Notes under the pieces: model-generated | What the model saw: the letters and a program-made list of their open reading frames with translations, nothing else | Database searches by the model: none | Told to the model about the DNA's origin: nothing | Origin: Vicia villosa | Taxonomy: Eukaryota; Streptophyta; Magnoliopsida; Fabales; Fabaceae | Assembly: GCF_029867415.1 (NCBI RefSeq) | Contig: NW_026705482.1 | Location: forward strand, 434,001-498,000 | Direction of reading: 5' to 3' | Length of the DNA: 64,000 nt | Shown here: positions 21,084 through 31,881 of the stretch, in pieces | Position numbering within the stretch: the first letter of the stretch is position 1 | How the letters are laid out: each line of letters opens with the position of its first letter | Program-made: the position numbers and the translations under genes

Positions 21084-22237
21084 CTACATGGGACCAAGGC
21101 AAAGGTTATTATAAATAGAAGTAGGCATAACATTAATGCCCGCTCCTAAATCAAGCAAACAATTATCAAATTTCTTATCCCCGATGGTACAAGGAATAGT
21201 AAAAGTTCCCGGGTCCTTGCACTTTTGTGGCAAGACCTGAGAGATGGCCGAAACACTTTGTTCGGGCTGAATGAAAGCAGAGATGCTTCTTCCCAAGTTG
21301 ACTCTGTCACTTCCTTTTACTTTTCTCTTGTTTGTACACAGATCCTTCAGAAACTTTGCATACCTTGGAACTTGCTTAATCACATCAAGAAGCGGAATGT
21401 TTACCGCTACTTTCCTGAACATATCCAAAATTTCTTTTTCTTTGTCTCCTTCCTCAATTCTTTTATTTTTCAGAACTCTATGTGGGAAAGGAACTGGTGG
21501 CACATACTCCTTTTCTTTATTTTTTTCAGTTCCGACCACAACAGAAGAAGGAGAAGAAAGCTCAGCTGGAGGAGGTTCAGAAGAAGAAAGTTCAGAAGTT
21601 ACCTCAATGATTTTTTTATTTTTTTCAGGGGCTGGTTCTATAACCTTTCCGGATCTCAAAGAAATAGCGCTCACATTAGCATTACCATTCGGATTGGCAA
21701 CAGTTTGTGCTGGAAGTTGGTTCGAACCTTGAGCTTGCATATTATTTATTTGAGTAGCAAGTTGTCCCATCTGTATGGTCAAGGTCTGAATGCTAGTGTC
21801 GGTTCTTTGTTGAAACTGAAGGTTGTTCACAGCCATTTGTTTAACAAGATCTTCCAAGGATGGTCCAGAAGTAGTAGCTGGAGGGGTGTGATGTGGCTGG
21901 GGTAATGGAACGGTGAGCTGTTGTTGTGAGGGCTGCTGATTTCCATATCGAAGGTTGGGATGATTCCTCCAATTGGGATGATATTTGTTGGTGGACAAGT
22001 CAGGGGTGTTGTTGTACCTGTTCTGGTTGTAAAGGTTGGCTGCATAAGCTTGAGGCAGCTCGGTAACAGTATCATCTTTTAGAAGAGGACAAGTATCAGT
22101 GGGATGATCATGAGCTGTACAAATGCCACATACAGTTGTTGTTTGAGGTTTCGCTACTGCAAGTTGTTTAACTAAAGCGGTCAGCTCATCAAGTCTGGTT
22201 TCTAAAGCTCTGTTCGAGGACCCTTGAATTTGATGTA
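21084..22237 (-). pseudogene. gag: Athila gag C-terminus and protease active site, ending at a TAG
   Basis: Continues gag from the junction with copia B: zinc knuckle CGICTAHDHPTDTC (CX2CX4HX4C), a Gln/Pro-rich linker (from about 21998), a conserved VPPVPFPHRVLKNK segment, then the aspartic protease active site LLDLGAGINVMP (about 21125-21160). The reading ends at a TAG at 21084-21086 within the protease. A CAG-to-TAG change is the simplest cause. The 5' part of gag lies at 40154-41042 beyond the inserted dimer, and the two halves are in register when the array and one ATGTA are disregarded. Confidence 0.85.
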
Positions 22238-23442
22238 TGTTAGAACAAGATTTGTTCTGATCAATTATCTTAGTTTTGATGATAACAATAATATGAATTT
22301 TGCTTAAGATAATATGGTACTCTAATCCAATGCAATTTCCTTTTCAGGAAATATATAAAGAGTACGCATAATTCAGCGCTCAGAAGCTTTGTCTCAAAGG
22401 GTTCAGCATGCAACATCAGAACATGGTCTGGCAAGACATCAGAAGATGGTCGAAGCAGAATCAGAACATGGGTCTATGGAAGCATCATAAGAACAAGAGA
22501 ACAGAAGCACTGAAGTTCTGATGGTATCACGCTCAGAAGCACTTCAAGGTCAGAAGATCAGAAGATGCTATGCACCAAGCTGTTTGACTCTGATGATATT
22601 CAAACGTTGTATTCACAAACATCAGATCAGAAGAAAGTACAAGTGGCAAGCTACGCTGACTGACAAAAGGAACGTTAAAAGCTACTAAAGGCTACGTCAG
22701 TAGACACAGCGTGAACAAGGCTCGAGGTAGTTGACAAAAGCGTATAACATTAAATGCGATGCTGTACGGAACACGCAAAGCATTAAATGCACTCAACGGT
22801 CATCTTCTCCAACGCCTATAAATATGAAGTTCTGATGAGAAGCAAGGTTAACGATTCTGCACCAAAACAACTCATATTCAACTTGCTGAAACTCTGTTCA
22901 AATCTAAACTCAGAATCTTCATCTTCATCAAAGCTCACTACATTGCTTTTGTAATATTTTAGTGAGATTAAGCTTAAACGATTAAGAGAAATATCACAGT
23001 TGTGATTATCGCTTTTAAGAAGCATTTGTAATACTCTTAGGATTACATTAAGTTGTAAGGAACTAGAGTGATCGTGTGGATCAGAATACTCTAGGAAGTC
23101 TTAGAGGTTATCTAAGCAGGTTGTAACTAGAGTGATCGTGTGGATCAGTAGACTCTAGAAAAGTCTTAGAGGGTATCTAAGCAGTTGTTCCTGGAGTGAT
23201 CAGTGTGTGATCAGAAGACTCTGGAAGACTTAGTTGCTGACTAAGTGGAGAACCATTGTAATCCGTGCGATTAGTGGATTAAATCCTCAGTTGAGGTAAA
23301 TCATCTCTGCGGGGGTGGACTGGAGTAGTTTAGTTAACAACGAACCAGGATAAAAATAACTGTGCAATCTATTTTTATCTGTCAAGTTTTTAAAGCTACA
23401 CTTATTCAAACCCCCCCTTTCTAAGTGTTTTTCTATCCTTCA
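22238..23442 (+). repeat. Copia B LTR 1 (5' LTR of copy 1)
   Basis: 1205 bp, TGTTAGAACAAG to TATCCTTCA. TATA box TATAAATA at 22817-22824. It differs from LTRs 2 and 3 by very few bases, for example one fewer C in the C tract near 23411 and CATAAGAACAAG near 22487. A short direct repeat, CTAGAGTGATCGTGTGGATCAG, occurs twice (about 23064 and 23126). Confidence 0.95.
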
Positions 23443-23528
23443 ATTGGCATCAGAGTGCCGGTTCTAAGGTGCAAGCACTTAACCGTGTTTAGAAAAGATT
23501 CAGGAAGAGAAAAACGCTTCAGTAAAAG
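23443..23528 (+). promoter_or_regulatory. Primer-binding site and leader, copia B copy 1
   Basis: ATTGGCATCAGAGTGC directly follows the LTR and resembles the initiator tRNA-Met primer site with one change. A short leader runs to the gag ATG at 23529. Confidence 0.75.
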
Positions 23529-25448
23529 ATGGTTGATGAAAGTGAAAAGTCTACACCTGCATCTACATCTGGCTCTGCTGAGCAATACAACGGTAACAAT
23601 GGTTATACTAGACCGCCGGTATTTGATGGTGAAAACTTTGAATACTGGAAAGATAAACTGGAAAGTTACTTTCTAGGTCTAGATGGTGATCTATGGGATC
23701 TTCTGATGGATGGTTACAAACATCCAGTAAATGCCAGAGGCGTAAAGCTGACAAAGCAAGAAATGAATGATGATCAGAAAAAGCTTTTCAGAAATCATCA
23801 TAAATGCAGAACTGTTTTGCTGAATGCTATCTCTCATGCTGAGTATGAGAAGATATCTAACAGGGAAACGGCCTATGACATATATGAGTCCTTGAAAATG
23901 ACTCATGAAGGAAATGCTCAAGTCAAGGAGACTAAAGCTCTAGCTTTAATCCAGAAGTATGAAGCCTTCAAGATGGAGGATGATGAAGACATTGAAAAGA
24001 TGTTTTCAAGATTTCAAACTCTTACTGCTGGATTGAGAGTTCTTGACAAGGGATACACCAAGGCTGATCACGTAAAGAAGATCATCAGAAGCTTACCCAG
24101 AAGATGGGGTCCTATGGTGACTGCATTCAAGATTGCAAAGAATCTGAATGAAGTTTCTCTGGAAGAGCTTATCAGTGCTTTGAGAAGTCATGAAATAGAG
24201 CTGGACGCAAATGAGCCTCAAAAGAAAGGTAAGTCTATTGCATTAAAATCAAATATCAAGAAATGCACTAACGCTTTTCAGGCTAGAGAAGAAGATCCTG
24301 AAGAATCAGAATCTGAAGAAGAAGATGAACTGTCTTTGATCTCCAGAAGGCTAAATCAACTCTGGAAGACCAAGCAAAGGAAGTTCAGAGGCTTCAGAAG
24401 TTCAAAGAAATTTGAACGTGGAGAATCTTCTGATGACAGAAGATTTGACAAGAAGAAAGTCATGTGCTATGAATGCAATGAGCCTGGACACTTCAAGAAT
24501 GAATGTCCAAATCTTCAGAAGGAAAATCCCAAGAAGAAATTTCATAAGAAGAAAGGTCTTATGGCAACCTGGGATGAGTCAGAAGATGATTCAGACTCTG
24601 AAGATGAGCAGGCCAACTGTGCGCTGATGGCGACAGAAGATGACGGATCAGAATCTACATCAGAATCAGATTCTGAAGAGGTATTTTCTGAACTTACTAG
24701 AGATGAGTTAGTTTCCGGTCTAACTGAACTTCTGGAACTCAAGTCTCAGATTAGTCTCAAATACAAAAAGCTTAAAAAGCTATTTGAATTTGAAACAAAG
24801 AAGCTTGAGTTGGAGAATTCTGAATTAAAAGAAAAACTTTTAAAATTATCCAATAATGTTGGATCTCCTTCTGATTCAGAAAAATCTACTCCCAGTCTAA
24901 ACCATATTCTGAAAGAATATGATTTAAGTTTCAGGAAGTTCTTATCTAGAAGTATTGGCAGAAGTCAGCTAGCTTCTATGATATATGCTGTGTCTGGAAA
25001 CAAAAGAGTTGGCATTGGTTTTGAGGGTGAAACCCCATACAAACTTGAACCTGTTGATGAAATGAAACTCACATACAAGCCATTGTATGATCAGTTCAAG
25101 TATGGCCACTCCCATGATATTAGGCACACTTCACATGCTCAAAGTTTTCACATAACACACACCAAAAAGCATGTGACACAACCTAGGAAATATCATGAAA
25201 CTCACATTAAAAATTATCATGCTGTTCCTCCTATTGCTTACAATGTTAAACCCAAGTTCAATCAGAACTTGAGAAAATCTAACAAGAAAGGACCCAAAAA
25301 GATGTGGGTACCTAAGGATAAGATTATTCCTATTGCAGATATCCTTGACTGCAAAAAGGACAAAGCACAACATGTCATGGTACCTGGACTCTGGATGCTC
25401 ACGACACATGACAGGAAGAAGGTCTATGTTCCAAGACCTGGTGCTTAA
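23529..25448 (+). CDS. gag: Copia B gag, copy 1
   Basis: 639 aa. The start MVDESEKSTPASTSGSAEQY is the first ATG after the primer site that gives the long frame. The N-terminus has the DUF4219/UBN2-like gag region (PPVFDGENFEYWKDKLESYF); the zinc knuckle CYECNEPGHFKNEC (CX2CX4HX4C) is near residue 315. A Glu/Ser-rich acidic stretch, a coiled-coil-like Lys/Glu/Leu region (about 390-450) and a His-rich basic tail follow. Gag forms the particle and packages RNA. The ORF ends at a TAA 176 nt after the pol frame has opened, with pol in the +1 frame. Protein is the same as copy 2 as far as I can compare. Confidence 0.93.
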   Translation: MVDESEKSTPASTSGSAEQYNGNNGYTRPPVFDGENFEYWKDKLESYFLGLDGDLWDLLMDGYKHPVNARGVKLTKQEMNDDQKKLFRNHHKCRTVLLNAISHAEYEKISNRETAYDIYESLKMTHEGNAQVKETKALALIQKYEAFKMEDDEDIEKMFSRFQTLTAGLRVLDKGYTKADHVKKIIRSLPRRWGPMVTAFKIAKNLNEVSLEELISALRSHEIELDANEPQKKGKSIALKSNIKKCTNAFQAREEDPEESESEEEDELSLISRRLNQLWKTKQRKFRGFRSSKKFERGESSDDRRFDKKKVMCYECNEPGHFKNECPNLQKENPKKKFHKKKGLMATWDESEDDSDSEDEQANCALMATEDDGSESTSESDSEEVFSELTRDELVSGLTELLELKSQISLKYKKLKKLFEFETKKLELENSELKEKLLKLSNNVGSPSDSEKSTPSLNHILKEYDLSFRKFLSRSIGRSQLASMIYAVSGNKRVGIGFEGETPYKLEPVDEMKLTYKPLYDQFKYGHSHDIRHTSHAQSFHITHTKKHVTQPRKYHETHIKNYHAVPPIAYNVKPKFNQNLRKSNKKGPKKMWVPKDKIIPIADILDCKKDKAQHVMVPGLWMLTTHDRKKVYVPRPGA

Positions 25449-28400
25449 GTCTGGAGGAGAAGTCAAGTTCGGAGGAGATCAGAAGGGCAAGATAATTGGC
25501 TCTGGAACTATAAAGTCTGGTAACTCTCCTTCCATTTCTAATGTACTTCTTGTAGAAGGATTAACACATAACCTCTTATCTATCAGTCAATTGAGTGACA
25601 ATGGTTATGATATAATCTTTAATCAAGAGTCTTGCAAGGCTGTAAATCAGAAGGATGGCTCAATCCTATTTACAGGCAAGAGGAAGAACAACATTTATAA
25701 GACAGATCTGCAAGATCTTATGAGTCAGAAGGTGACTTGTCTAATGTCTGTTTCTGAAGAGCAGTGGGTCTGGCACAGAAGATTAGGTCATGCTAGTTTG
25801 AGAAAGATTTCTCAGATTAACAAACTGAATCTGGTCAGAGGACTCCCTAATATGAAATTCAAATCAGATGCTCTTTGTGAAGCATGTCAGAAGGGCAAGT
25901 TCTCCAAACCTGCATTCAAGTCCAAGAATGTTGTTTCTACCTCAAGGCCATTAGAACTCTTGCATATTGATCTGTTTGGCCCAGTCAAAACAGCATCTGT
26001 CAGAGGGAAGAAATATGGATTAGTCATCGTAGATGATTATAGCCGCTGGACTTGGGTGAAATTCTTGAAACACAAGGATGAGACTCATTCAGTGTTCTTT
26101 GATTTCTGCATTCAGATTCAATCTAAAAAAGAGTGTAAAATCATAAAGGTAAGAAGTGATCATGGTGGTGAATTTGAGAACAGATCCTTTGAAGAATTCT
26201 TCAAAGAAAATGGTATTGCCCATGATTTCTCTTGTCCTAGAACTCCACAGCAAAATGGGGTTGTAGAACGAAAGAATAGGACTCTGCAAGAAATGGCCAG
26301 AACCATGATCAATGAAACCAATATGGCTAAGCATTTCTGGGCAGAAGCAATAAACACTGCATGCTATATTCAGAATAGAATCTCTATCAGACCTATTCTA
26401 AATAAGACTCCCTATGAATTGTGGAAGAATAGAAAGCCCAACATTTCATATTTCCATCCTTTTGGATGTGTATGCTTTATTCTGAACACTAAAGATCATC
26501 TTGGTAAGTTTGATTCCAAAGCTCAAAAATGTTTCCTTCTTGGATATTCTGAACGCTCAAAAGGCTACAGAGTATACAATACTGAAACATTGATTGTAGA
26601 AGAATCAATCAATATCAGGTTTGATGATAAGCTTGGTTCTGAAAAACCAAAGCAGTTTGATAATTTTGCAGATTGGAATATTGATATATCAGAAGTTGTT
26701 GAGTCAAGAAGCAACGCATCAGAAGCAGAGCTTCTCAGAAGCAAAGAATCGGAAGATCAAGTATCAGCTTCTCTGGAGGATCTAAGCATATCTGAAGAAC
26801 CATCTGTCAGAAGATCATCCAGACTCATCTCTGGTCATTCAGAAGATGTCATTCTTGGAAAGAAGGATGATCCAATCAGAACAAGAGCATTCCTTAAGAA
26901 CAATGCAGATTGTCAATTAGGTCTTGTATCTTTGATCGAGCCAACTTCTGTTGATCATGCTCTAGAAGATCCAGACTGGATAATTGCTATGCAAGAAGAA
27001 CTGAATCAGTTTACAAGGAATGATGTTTGGGATCTTGTTCCTAGACCAGATGGATTCAATATAATCGGTACAAAATGGGTCTTCAGAAACAAGCTCAGTG
27101 AGAAAGGTGAAGTGGTAAGGAACAAAGCCAGACTGGTGGCTCAGGGTTATAGTCAGCAAGAAGGGATTGACTATACAGAAACCTTTGCACCAGTGGCCAG
27201 GTTAGAATCTATTCGTCTATTAATTTCATTTGCCACTCAACATAACATCACTCTCTATCAAATGGATGTTAAGAGTGCCTTCTTAAATGGTTATATAGAT
27301 GAAGAAGTTTATGTCCATCAACCTCCTGGTTTTGAAGACTCTATGTCTCCTAATCATGTTTTTAAATTAAAGAAATCGTTATATGGATTGAAACAAGCTC
27401 CCAGAGCTTGGTATGAACGCTTAAGTTCTTTCCTTCTGGATAATGGTTTCACTAGAGGAAAAGTGGACACTACTCTCTTTTGTAAAACCTTTAAAAGGGA
27501 TATTTTAATTTGTCAAATATATGTAGATGATATTATTTTTGGAACATCTAATGCTACACTTGGAAAGGAGTTTGCTGAGTCTATGCAGGCTGAGTTTGAA
27601 ATGAGTATGATGGGAGAACTCAAGTATTTCCTTGGAATATAAATAAATCAAACATCAGAAGGAACGTATGTTCACCAAACCAAGTATGTGAAGGAACTTC
27701 TGAAGAAGTTTAATCTTCTAGACTGCAAAGAAGCCAAAACTCCTATGCATCCAACATGCATCCTAGGTAAGGATGAGGTAAGTAAGAAGGTAGATCAGAA
27801 GTTATACAGAGGTATGATTGGATCTCTTCTATATCTGACTGCTTCTAGACCTGACATTCTGTTCAGTGTTTGTTTGTGTGCTAGATTCCAATCAGATCCT
27901 AGAGAATCTCATTTAACTGCTGTTAAGAGAATTCTAAGGTATCTGAAAGGTACTACTAATGTTGGCTTAGTTTACAGAAAATCTAAAGAATACAACTTAG
28001 TAGGATTCTGCGATGCTGATTATGCTGGAGACAGAATTGAAAGAAAAAGTACTTCAGGAAGTTGCCAATTTCTTGGAAGTCATTTGATCTCCTGGTACAG
28101 CAAGAAGCAAGCAACTATTGCTCTATCAACAACAGAAGCATAATATGTCGCTGCTGCTGGTTGCAGTACACAGATGCTCTGGATGAAGAGTCAGTTAGAA
28201 GATTATCAGATATTTGAGAGTAACATTCCTATATTCTGTGATAATACTTCTGCTATATGTTTATCTAAGAATCCTATTCTTCATTCAAAAGCTAAACATA
28301 TTGAGATTAAACATCATTTCATAAGGGACTATGTTCAGAAGGGTGTTATATCTTTAAACTTTGTTGATACAGACCATCAATGGGCTGATATCTTTACAAA

Positions 28401-28467
28401 ACCCCTGGCTGAAGATAGGTTTAAGTTCATTCTGAAAAACATCAGTATGGATTTATGCCCAGAATGA
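25273..28467 (+). pseudogene. pol: Copia B pol, copy 1, with two nonsense codons
   Basis: The pol frame is open from 25273 and clearly pol-like from WYLDSGCSRHMTG (protease active site, about 25375). It continues through the pre-integrase WHRRLGHASL, integrase (Asp in LLHIDLFGP, Asp in RSDHGGEF, Glu in NGVVERKNR), RT (LYGLKQAPRAWYERL, YVDDIIFG) and RNase H (CDADYAGD, TEAEYVAA region, DNTSAICLSKNP). Copy 1 has TAA at 27640-27642, where copy 2 has CAA, and TAA at 28141-28143, where copy 2 has GAA. The first falls after the RT catalytic box, so RNase H would be lost. It ends at TGA 28465-28467. Confidence 0.92.
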
Positions 28468-28913
28468 GAAGATGAGAAGTTCTCATGTATGAGTATCTTC
28501 TGAAATGAATGTGGAACAATTTTTTTTTAATCAGAAGTTCTGATTGAAATCTTTTAGAAATTATGATTCGGTTATTACTAACGTTTCATTGTCTAAGTTG
28601 ATTCAGAACCTCTTTTAAAGCAAAACAGCTGTAACGTTTTATCTCGGGATGGTAAACCTGTCGTTACTATTCATAGATAAGCGCGCGTGCAGTTGAAGGG
28701 ACGCCGACCATAGGTAACTGTGCCAGTCACCTCGTTTGTCTTTATTATCTCTCCTCACGTCACGTAACATTAAATGCTATTCATCATTCGTTTCATTTTA
28801 TTTTCTTTTAAATACTCTTCAAACACTTCTCCTTCCCTCTCATATTTTCTCTATTCACTCTATCTTTTTGCATTCATATCAAACCCTACCTGTTCTTTTT
28901 CTGCAAATCCATC
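28468..28913 (+). promoter_or_regulatory. Spacer with TATA-like leader ahead of the extra ORF, copy 1
   Basis: No ORF on the coding strand is supported. About 100 bp before the next ATG is a TTTTAAATACTCTTC element followed by a C/T-rich leader (CTTCTCCTTCCCTC), resembling a plant core promoter and 5' leader. This is suggestive only. Confidence 0.35.
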
Positions 28914-29309
28914 ATGAACTCCTCATCAAGCCCAGGAAACCATGGAAAAGATCAAAACAACAAGAGAAAAGCTGTTGAAACATCACCTTCCAAACCCAAA
29001 AAGATAAAAATCACCTATGATCCTCTCAAGGTGAATCCATTCGAAGCAATGTTATCTGGAAACTATTCTAGACGTGTGTTTCAACCTCCTGGTGAAAGCC
29101 CTCCATCATCTCCATCTTCTTCCTCATCTTGTTTCCTTCTAGACTCAACTTCCTCTTCATCTAACCTTTCCTCTCCCTCAACCCACTCCGAAGAAATCTC
29201 TTCATCTCCATCCGCTGAGAATGTTGTCTCTGATAAAGATTGTGGAAGATCTGCATCAGAACCAAGTCTCCCTGATCCCTCGCCTGGAAGCCCAAGAAGC
29301 AGTCAATGA
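28914..29309 (+). CDS. Extra 131-aa ORF downstream of pol, copy 1
   Basis: Starts MNSSSSPGNHGKDQNNKRKA. The N-terminal 40 residues are basic, including a KRKAVETSPSKPKKIK stretch that looks like a nuclear localisation signal; ITYDPLKVNPFEAMLSG follows; the rest is Ser/Pro-rich and low in complexity (SPPSSPSSSSSCF). There is no membrane segment or signal peptide. SIRE-type copia elements often carry an additional, sometimes env-like, ORF in this position, and this may be a shortened version. Copy 2 carries the same ORF with three substitutions and no stops. An AATAAAA polyadenylation-like signal lies about 135 bp downstream. Function unknown. Confidence 0.65.
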   Translation: MNSSSSPGNHGKDQNNKRKAVETSPSKPKKIKITYDPLKVNPFEAMLSGNYSRRVFQPPGESPPSSPSSSSSCFLLDSTSSSSNLSSPSTHSEEISSSPSAENVVSDKDCGRSASEPSLPDPSPGSPRSSQ

Positions 29310-30589
29310 GGCGTTTCACTCCATCATGGCATGCTGGCACAGACTTTGTCTCAGCTAGGGTCTTAGGCTTTGGTCTTTGTAGTTTTCTTTTCCTTGTTGC
29401 ATCTGCTTGTTAAACATCTTCATGTAATATCTTTTGATTATCAATAAAAAGTTTCCTTGATTTACATTCCAGTGATTTTATTTGTCGTTTTATTCATCTG
29501 AATCTTTTGAAATATTCTTTTTGATGTTATGACAAAAAGGGGGAGAAAGATAAATGATAAATGATTTGATTAATCTATCAGTTGCTGGGTAAAGCTCCCA
29601 CACATTTACTGACAAGAACTGCAAGTTCTATATGGTTTAAGTGTTTTGCAGGTATAAAGAAGTGAAGAGAATCTTCAAAGCAAACACAAGAAGCAAAACC
29701 ATGGAAACTGAAGCAAGCTGAGTGCTGTCAAGCTTCAGAAATCAGAAGCAAGAAAGAAAATAGAATTTGATATATATTTGTCTATTTGATCTAACAAAAT
29801 TCTATTTGCTCTGATACATTATTTTAGCCTATATGGCTCTGATACATATAATGTGTTCAAATATACATTTTATGTTCTGACTCGTTCATGCTGACTTTTG
29901 TCGTTTAGTTTTTTGTTCTGTAACATTTCAGGATGTAGAGATGCTCAGATGATGCTCTGGTACTTTCAACAATGTTCTGATACAAATCTAGCATGAAGTG
30001 ATGTTGGTAGAAATTCAAAGCTCTGAAGCTATCCGAGGGAAGCAGAAATCAGAAGTTGCGAATGTTCTAAAGATCCAGAAAACTCAAGTTCTGAAGCTGT
30101 CCTAAATGGAAGCAGAAATCAGAAGCTGTGAATGTTCAGAAGATCAAAGAAATTCAAGTTCTGAAGCTGTCCTAGATGGAAGCAGAAGTCAGAAGCTGTG
30201 AATGTTCAGAAGATCAAAGAAATTCAAGTTCTGAAGCTGTCCTAGGTGGAAGCAGGAATCAGAAGCTGTGAGTGTTCTAGGGATCTAAGGAAATTCTAGT
30301 TCTGAAGCTGTCCAATGGAAGCAGAAGTCAGAAGCTATGAATTCTCTAAAGACAGAAGCTTATATGATCGTCTCTACCGAAATAATCAGGGAAGTCTTTT
30401 ATTAAAGTTCTTCGAGTATTTATTTCAGGGGGAGATTATTTATCTCAGGGGGAGATTGTTAATCTCAGGGGGAGACATATTCATATGCTTATGCTATAGC
30501 TGTGTAATTTGTCTTTTGCCATCTATTCTTTCTGATCGCAAATTCATATCATTTATATATGTTTTTGTCATCATCAAAAAGGGGGAGAT
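29310..30589 (+). promoter_or_regulatory. Copia B 3' region with repeats and polypurine tracts, copy 1
   Basis: No supported gene. It holds a poly(A)-signal-like AATAAAAAG near 29442, a polypurine-like ACAAAAAGGGGGAGAAAGA at about 29532-29550, a 70-bp tandem array (30025-30345), three CAGGGGGAGA motifs (30427-30475) and the terminal polypurine tract AAAAAGGGGGAGAT (30576-30589) next to LTR 2. Confidence 0.8.
30025..30345 (+). repeat. 70-bp tandem repeats, copy 1
   Basis: Units start at 30025, 30093, 30163, 30233 and 30303 with GAAGCTGTCC, then GGAAGCAGAA(A/G)TCAGAAGCT and a TGTTC(A/T)(G/A) block. Four full units and a partial one. The units diverge slightly and the same array is present in copy 2 at the same offset. 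Confidence 0.9.
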
Positions 30590-31795
30590 TGTTAGAACAA
30601 GATTTGTTCTGATCAATTATCTTAGTTTTGATGATAACAATAATATGAATTTTGCTTAAGATAATATGGTACTCTAATCCAATGCAATTTCCTTTTCAGG
30701 AAATATATAAAGAGTACGCATAATTCAGCGCTCAGAAGCTTTGTCTCAAAGGGTTCAGCATGCAACATCAGAACATGGTCTGGCAAGACATCAGAAGATG
30801 GTCGAAGCAGAATCAGAACACGGGTCTATGGAAGCATCAGAAGAACAAGAGAACAGAAGCACTGAAGTTCTGATGGTATCACGCTCAGAAGCACTTCAAG
30901 GTCAGAAGATCAGAAGATGCTATGCACCAAGCTGTTTGACTCTGATGATATTCAAACGTTGTATTCACAAACATCAGATCAGAAGAAAGTACAAGTGGCA
31001 AGCTACGCTGACTGACAAAAGGAACGTTAAAAGCTACTAAAGGCTACGTCAGTAGACACAGCGTGAACAAGGCTCGAGGTAGTTGACAAAAGCGTATAAC
31101 ATTAAATGCGATGCTGTACGGAACACGCAAAGCATTAAATGCACTCAACGGTCATCTTCTCCAACGCCTATAAATATGAAGTTCTGATGAGAAGCAAGGT
31201 TAACGATTCTGCACCAAAACAACTCATATTCAACTTGCTGAAACTCTGTTCAAATCTAAACTCAGAATCTTCATCTTCATCAAAGCTCACTACATTGCTT
31301 TTGTAATATTTTAGTGAGATTAAGCTTAAACGATTAAGAGAAATATCACAGTTGTGATTATCGCTTTTAAGAAGCATTTGTAATACTCTTAGGATTACAT
31401 TAAGTTGTAAGGAACTAGAGTGATCGTGTGGATCAGAATACTCTAGGAAGTCTTAGAGGTTATCTAAGCAGGTTGTAACTAGAGTGATCGTGTGGATCAG
31501 TAGACTCTAGAAAAGTCTTAGAGGGTATCTAAGCAGTTGTTCCTGGAGTGATCAGTGTGTGATCAGAAGACTCTGGAAGACTTAGTTGCTGACTAAGTGG
31601 AGAACCATTGTAATCCGTGCGATTAGTGGATTAAATCCTCAGTTGAGGTAAATCATCTCTGCGGGGGTGGACTGGAGTAGTTTAGTTAACAACGAACCAG
31701 GATAAAAATAACTGTGCAATCTATTTTTATCTGTCAAGTTTTTAAAGCTACACTTATTCAAACCCCCCCCTTTCTAAGTGTTTTTCTATCCTTCA
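30590..31795 (+). repeat. Copia B LTR 2, shared by both copies
   Basis: 1206 bp, TGTTAGAACAAG to TATCCTTCA; TATA box at 31169-31176. It acts as 3' LTR for copy 1 (polypurine tract at left) and 5' LTR for copy 2 (primer site at right). There is no target duplication at either junction. It has a private substitution near 30821 (AACACGGG, where LTRs 1 and 3 have AACATGGG). Confidence 0.95.
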
Positions 31796-31881
31796 ATTGG
31801 CACCAGAGTGCCGGTTCTAAGGTGCAAGCACTTAACCGTGTTTAGAAAAGATTCAGGAAGAGAAAAACGCTTCAGTAAAAG
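31796..31881 (+). promoter_or_regulatory. Primer-binding site and leader, copia B copy 2
   Basis: ATTGGCACCAGAGTGC, differing from copy 1 by one base inside the primer site (T to C), which adds a mismatch to initiator tRNA-Met. Confidence 0.75.

Noticed and set aside
21225..21905. Plus-strand 226-aa and 153-aa ORFs
   Set aside because: Antisense shadows of the Athila gag-protease frame; composition is the mirror of a Ser/Glu-rich linker.
28736..28978. 80-aa hydrophobic ORF before the extra ORF of copia B
   Set aside because: It overlaps the better-supported 131-aa ORF and reads the C/T-rich leader; its apparent hydrophobicity comes from T-rich codons.
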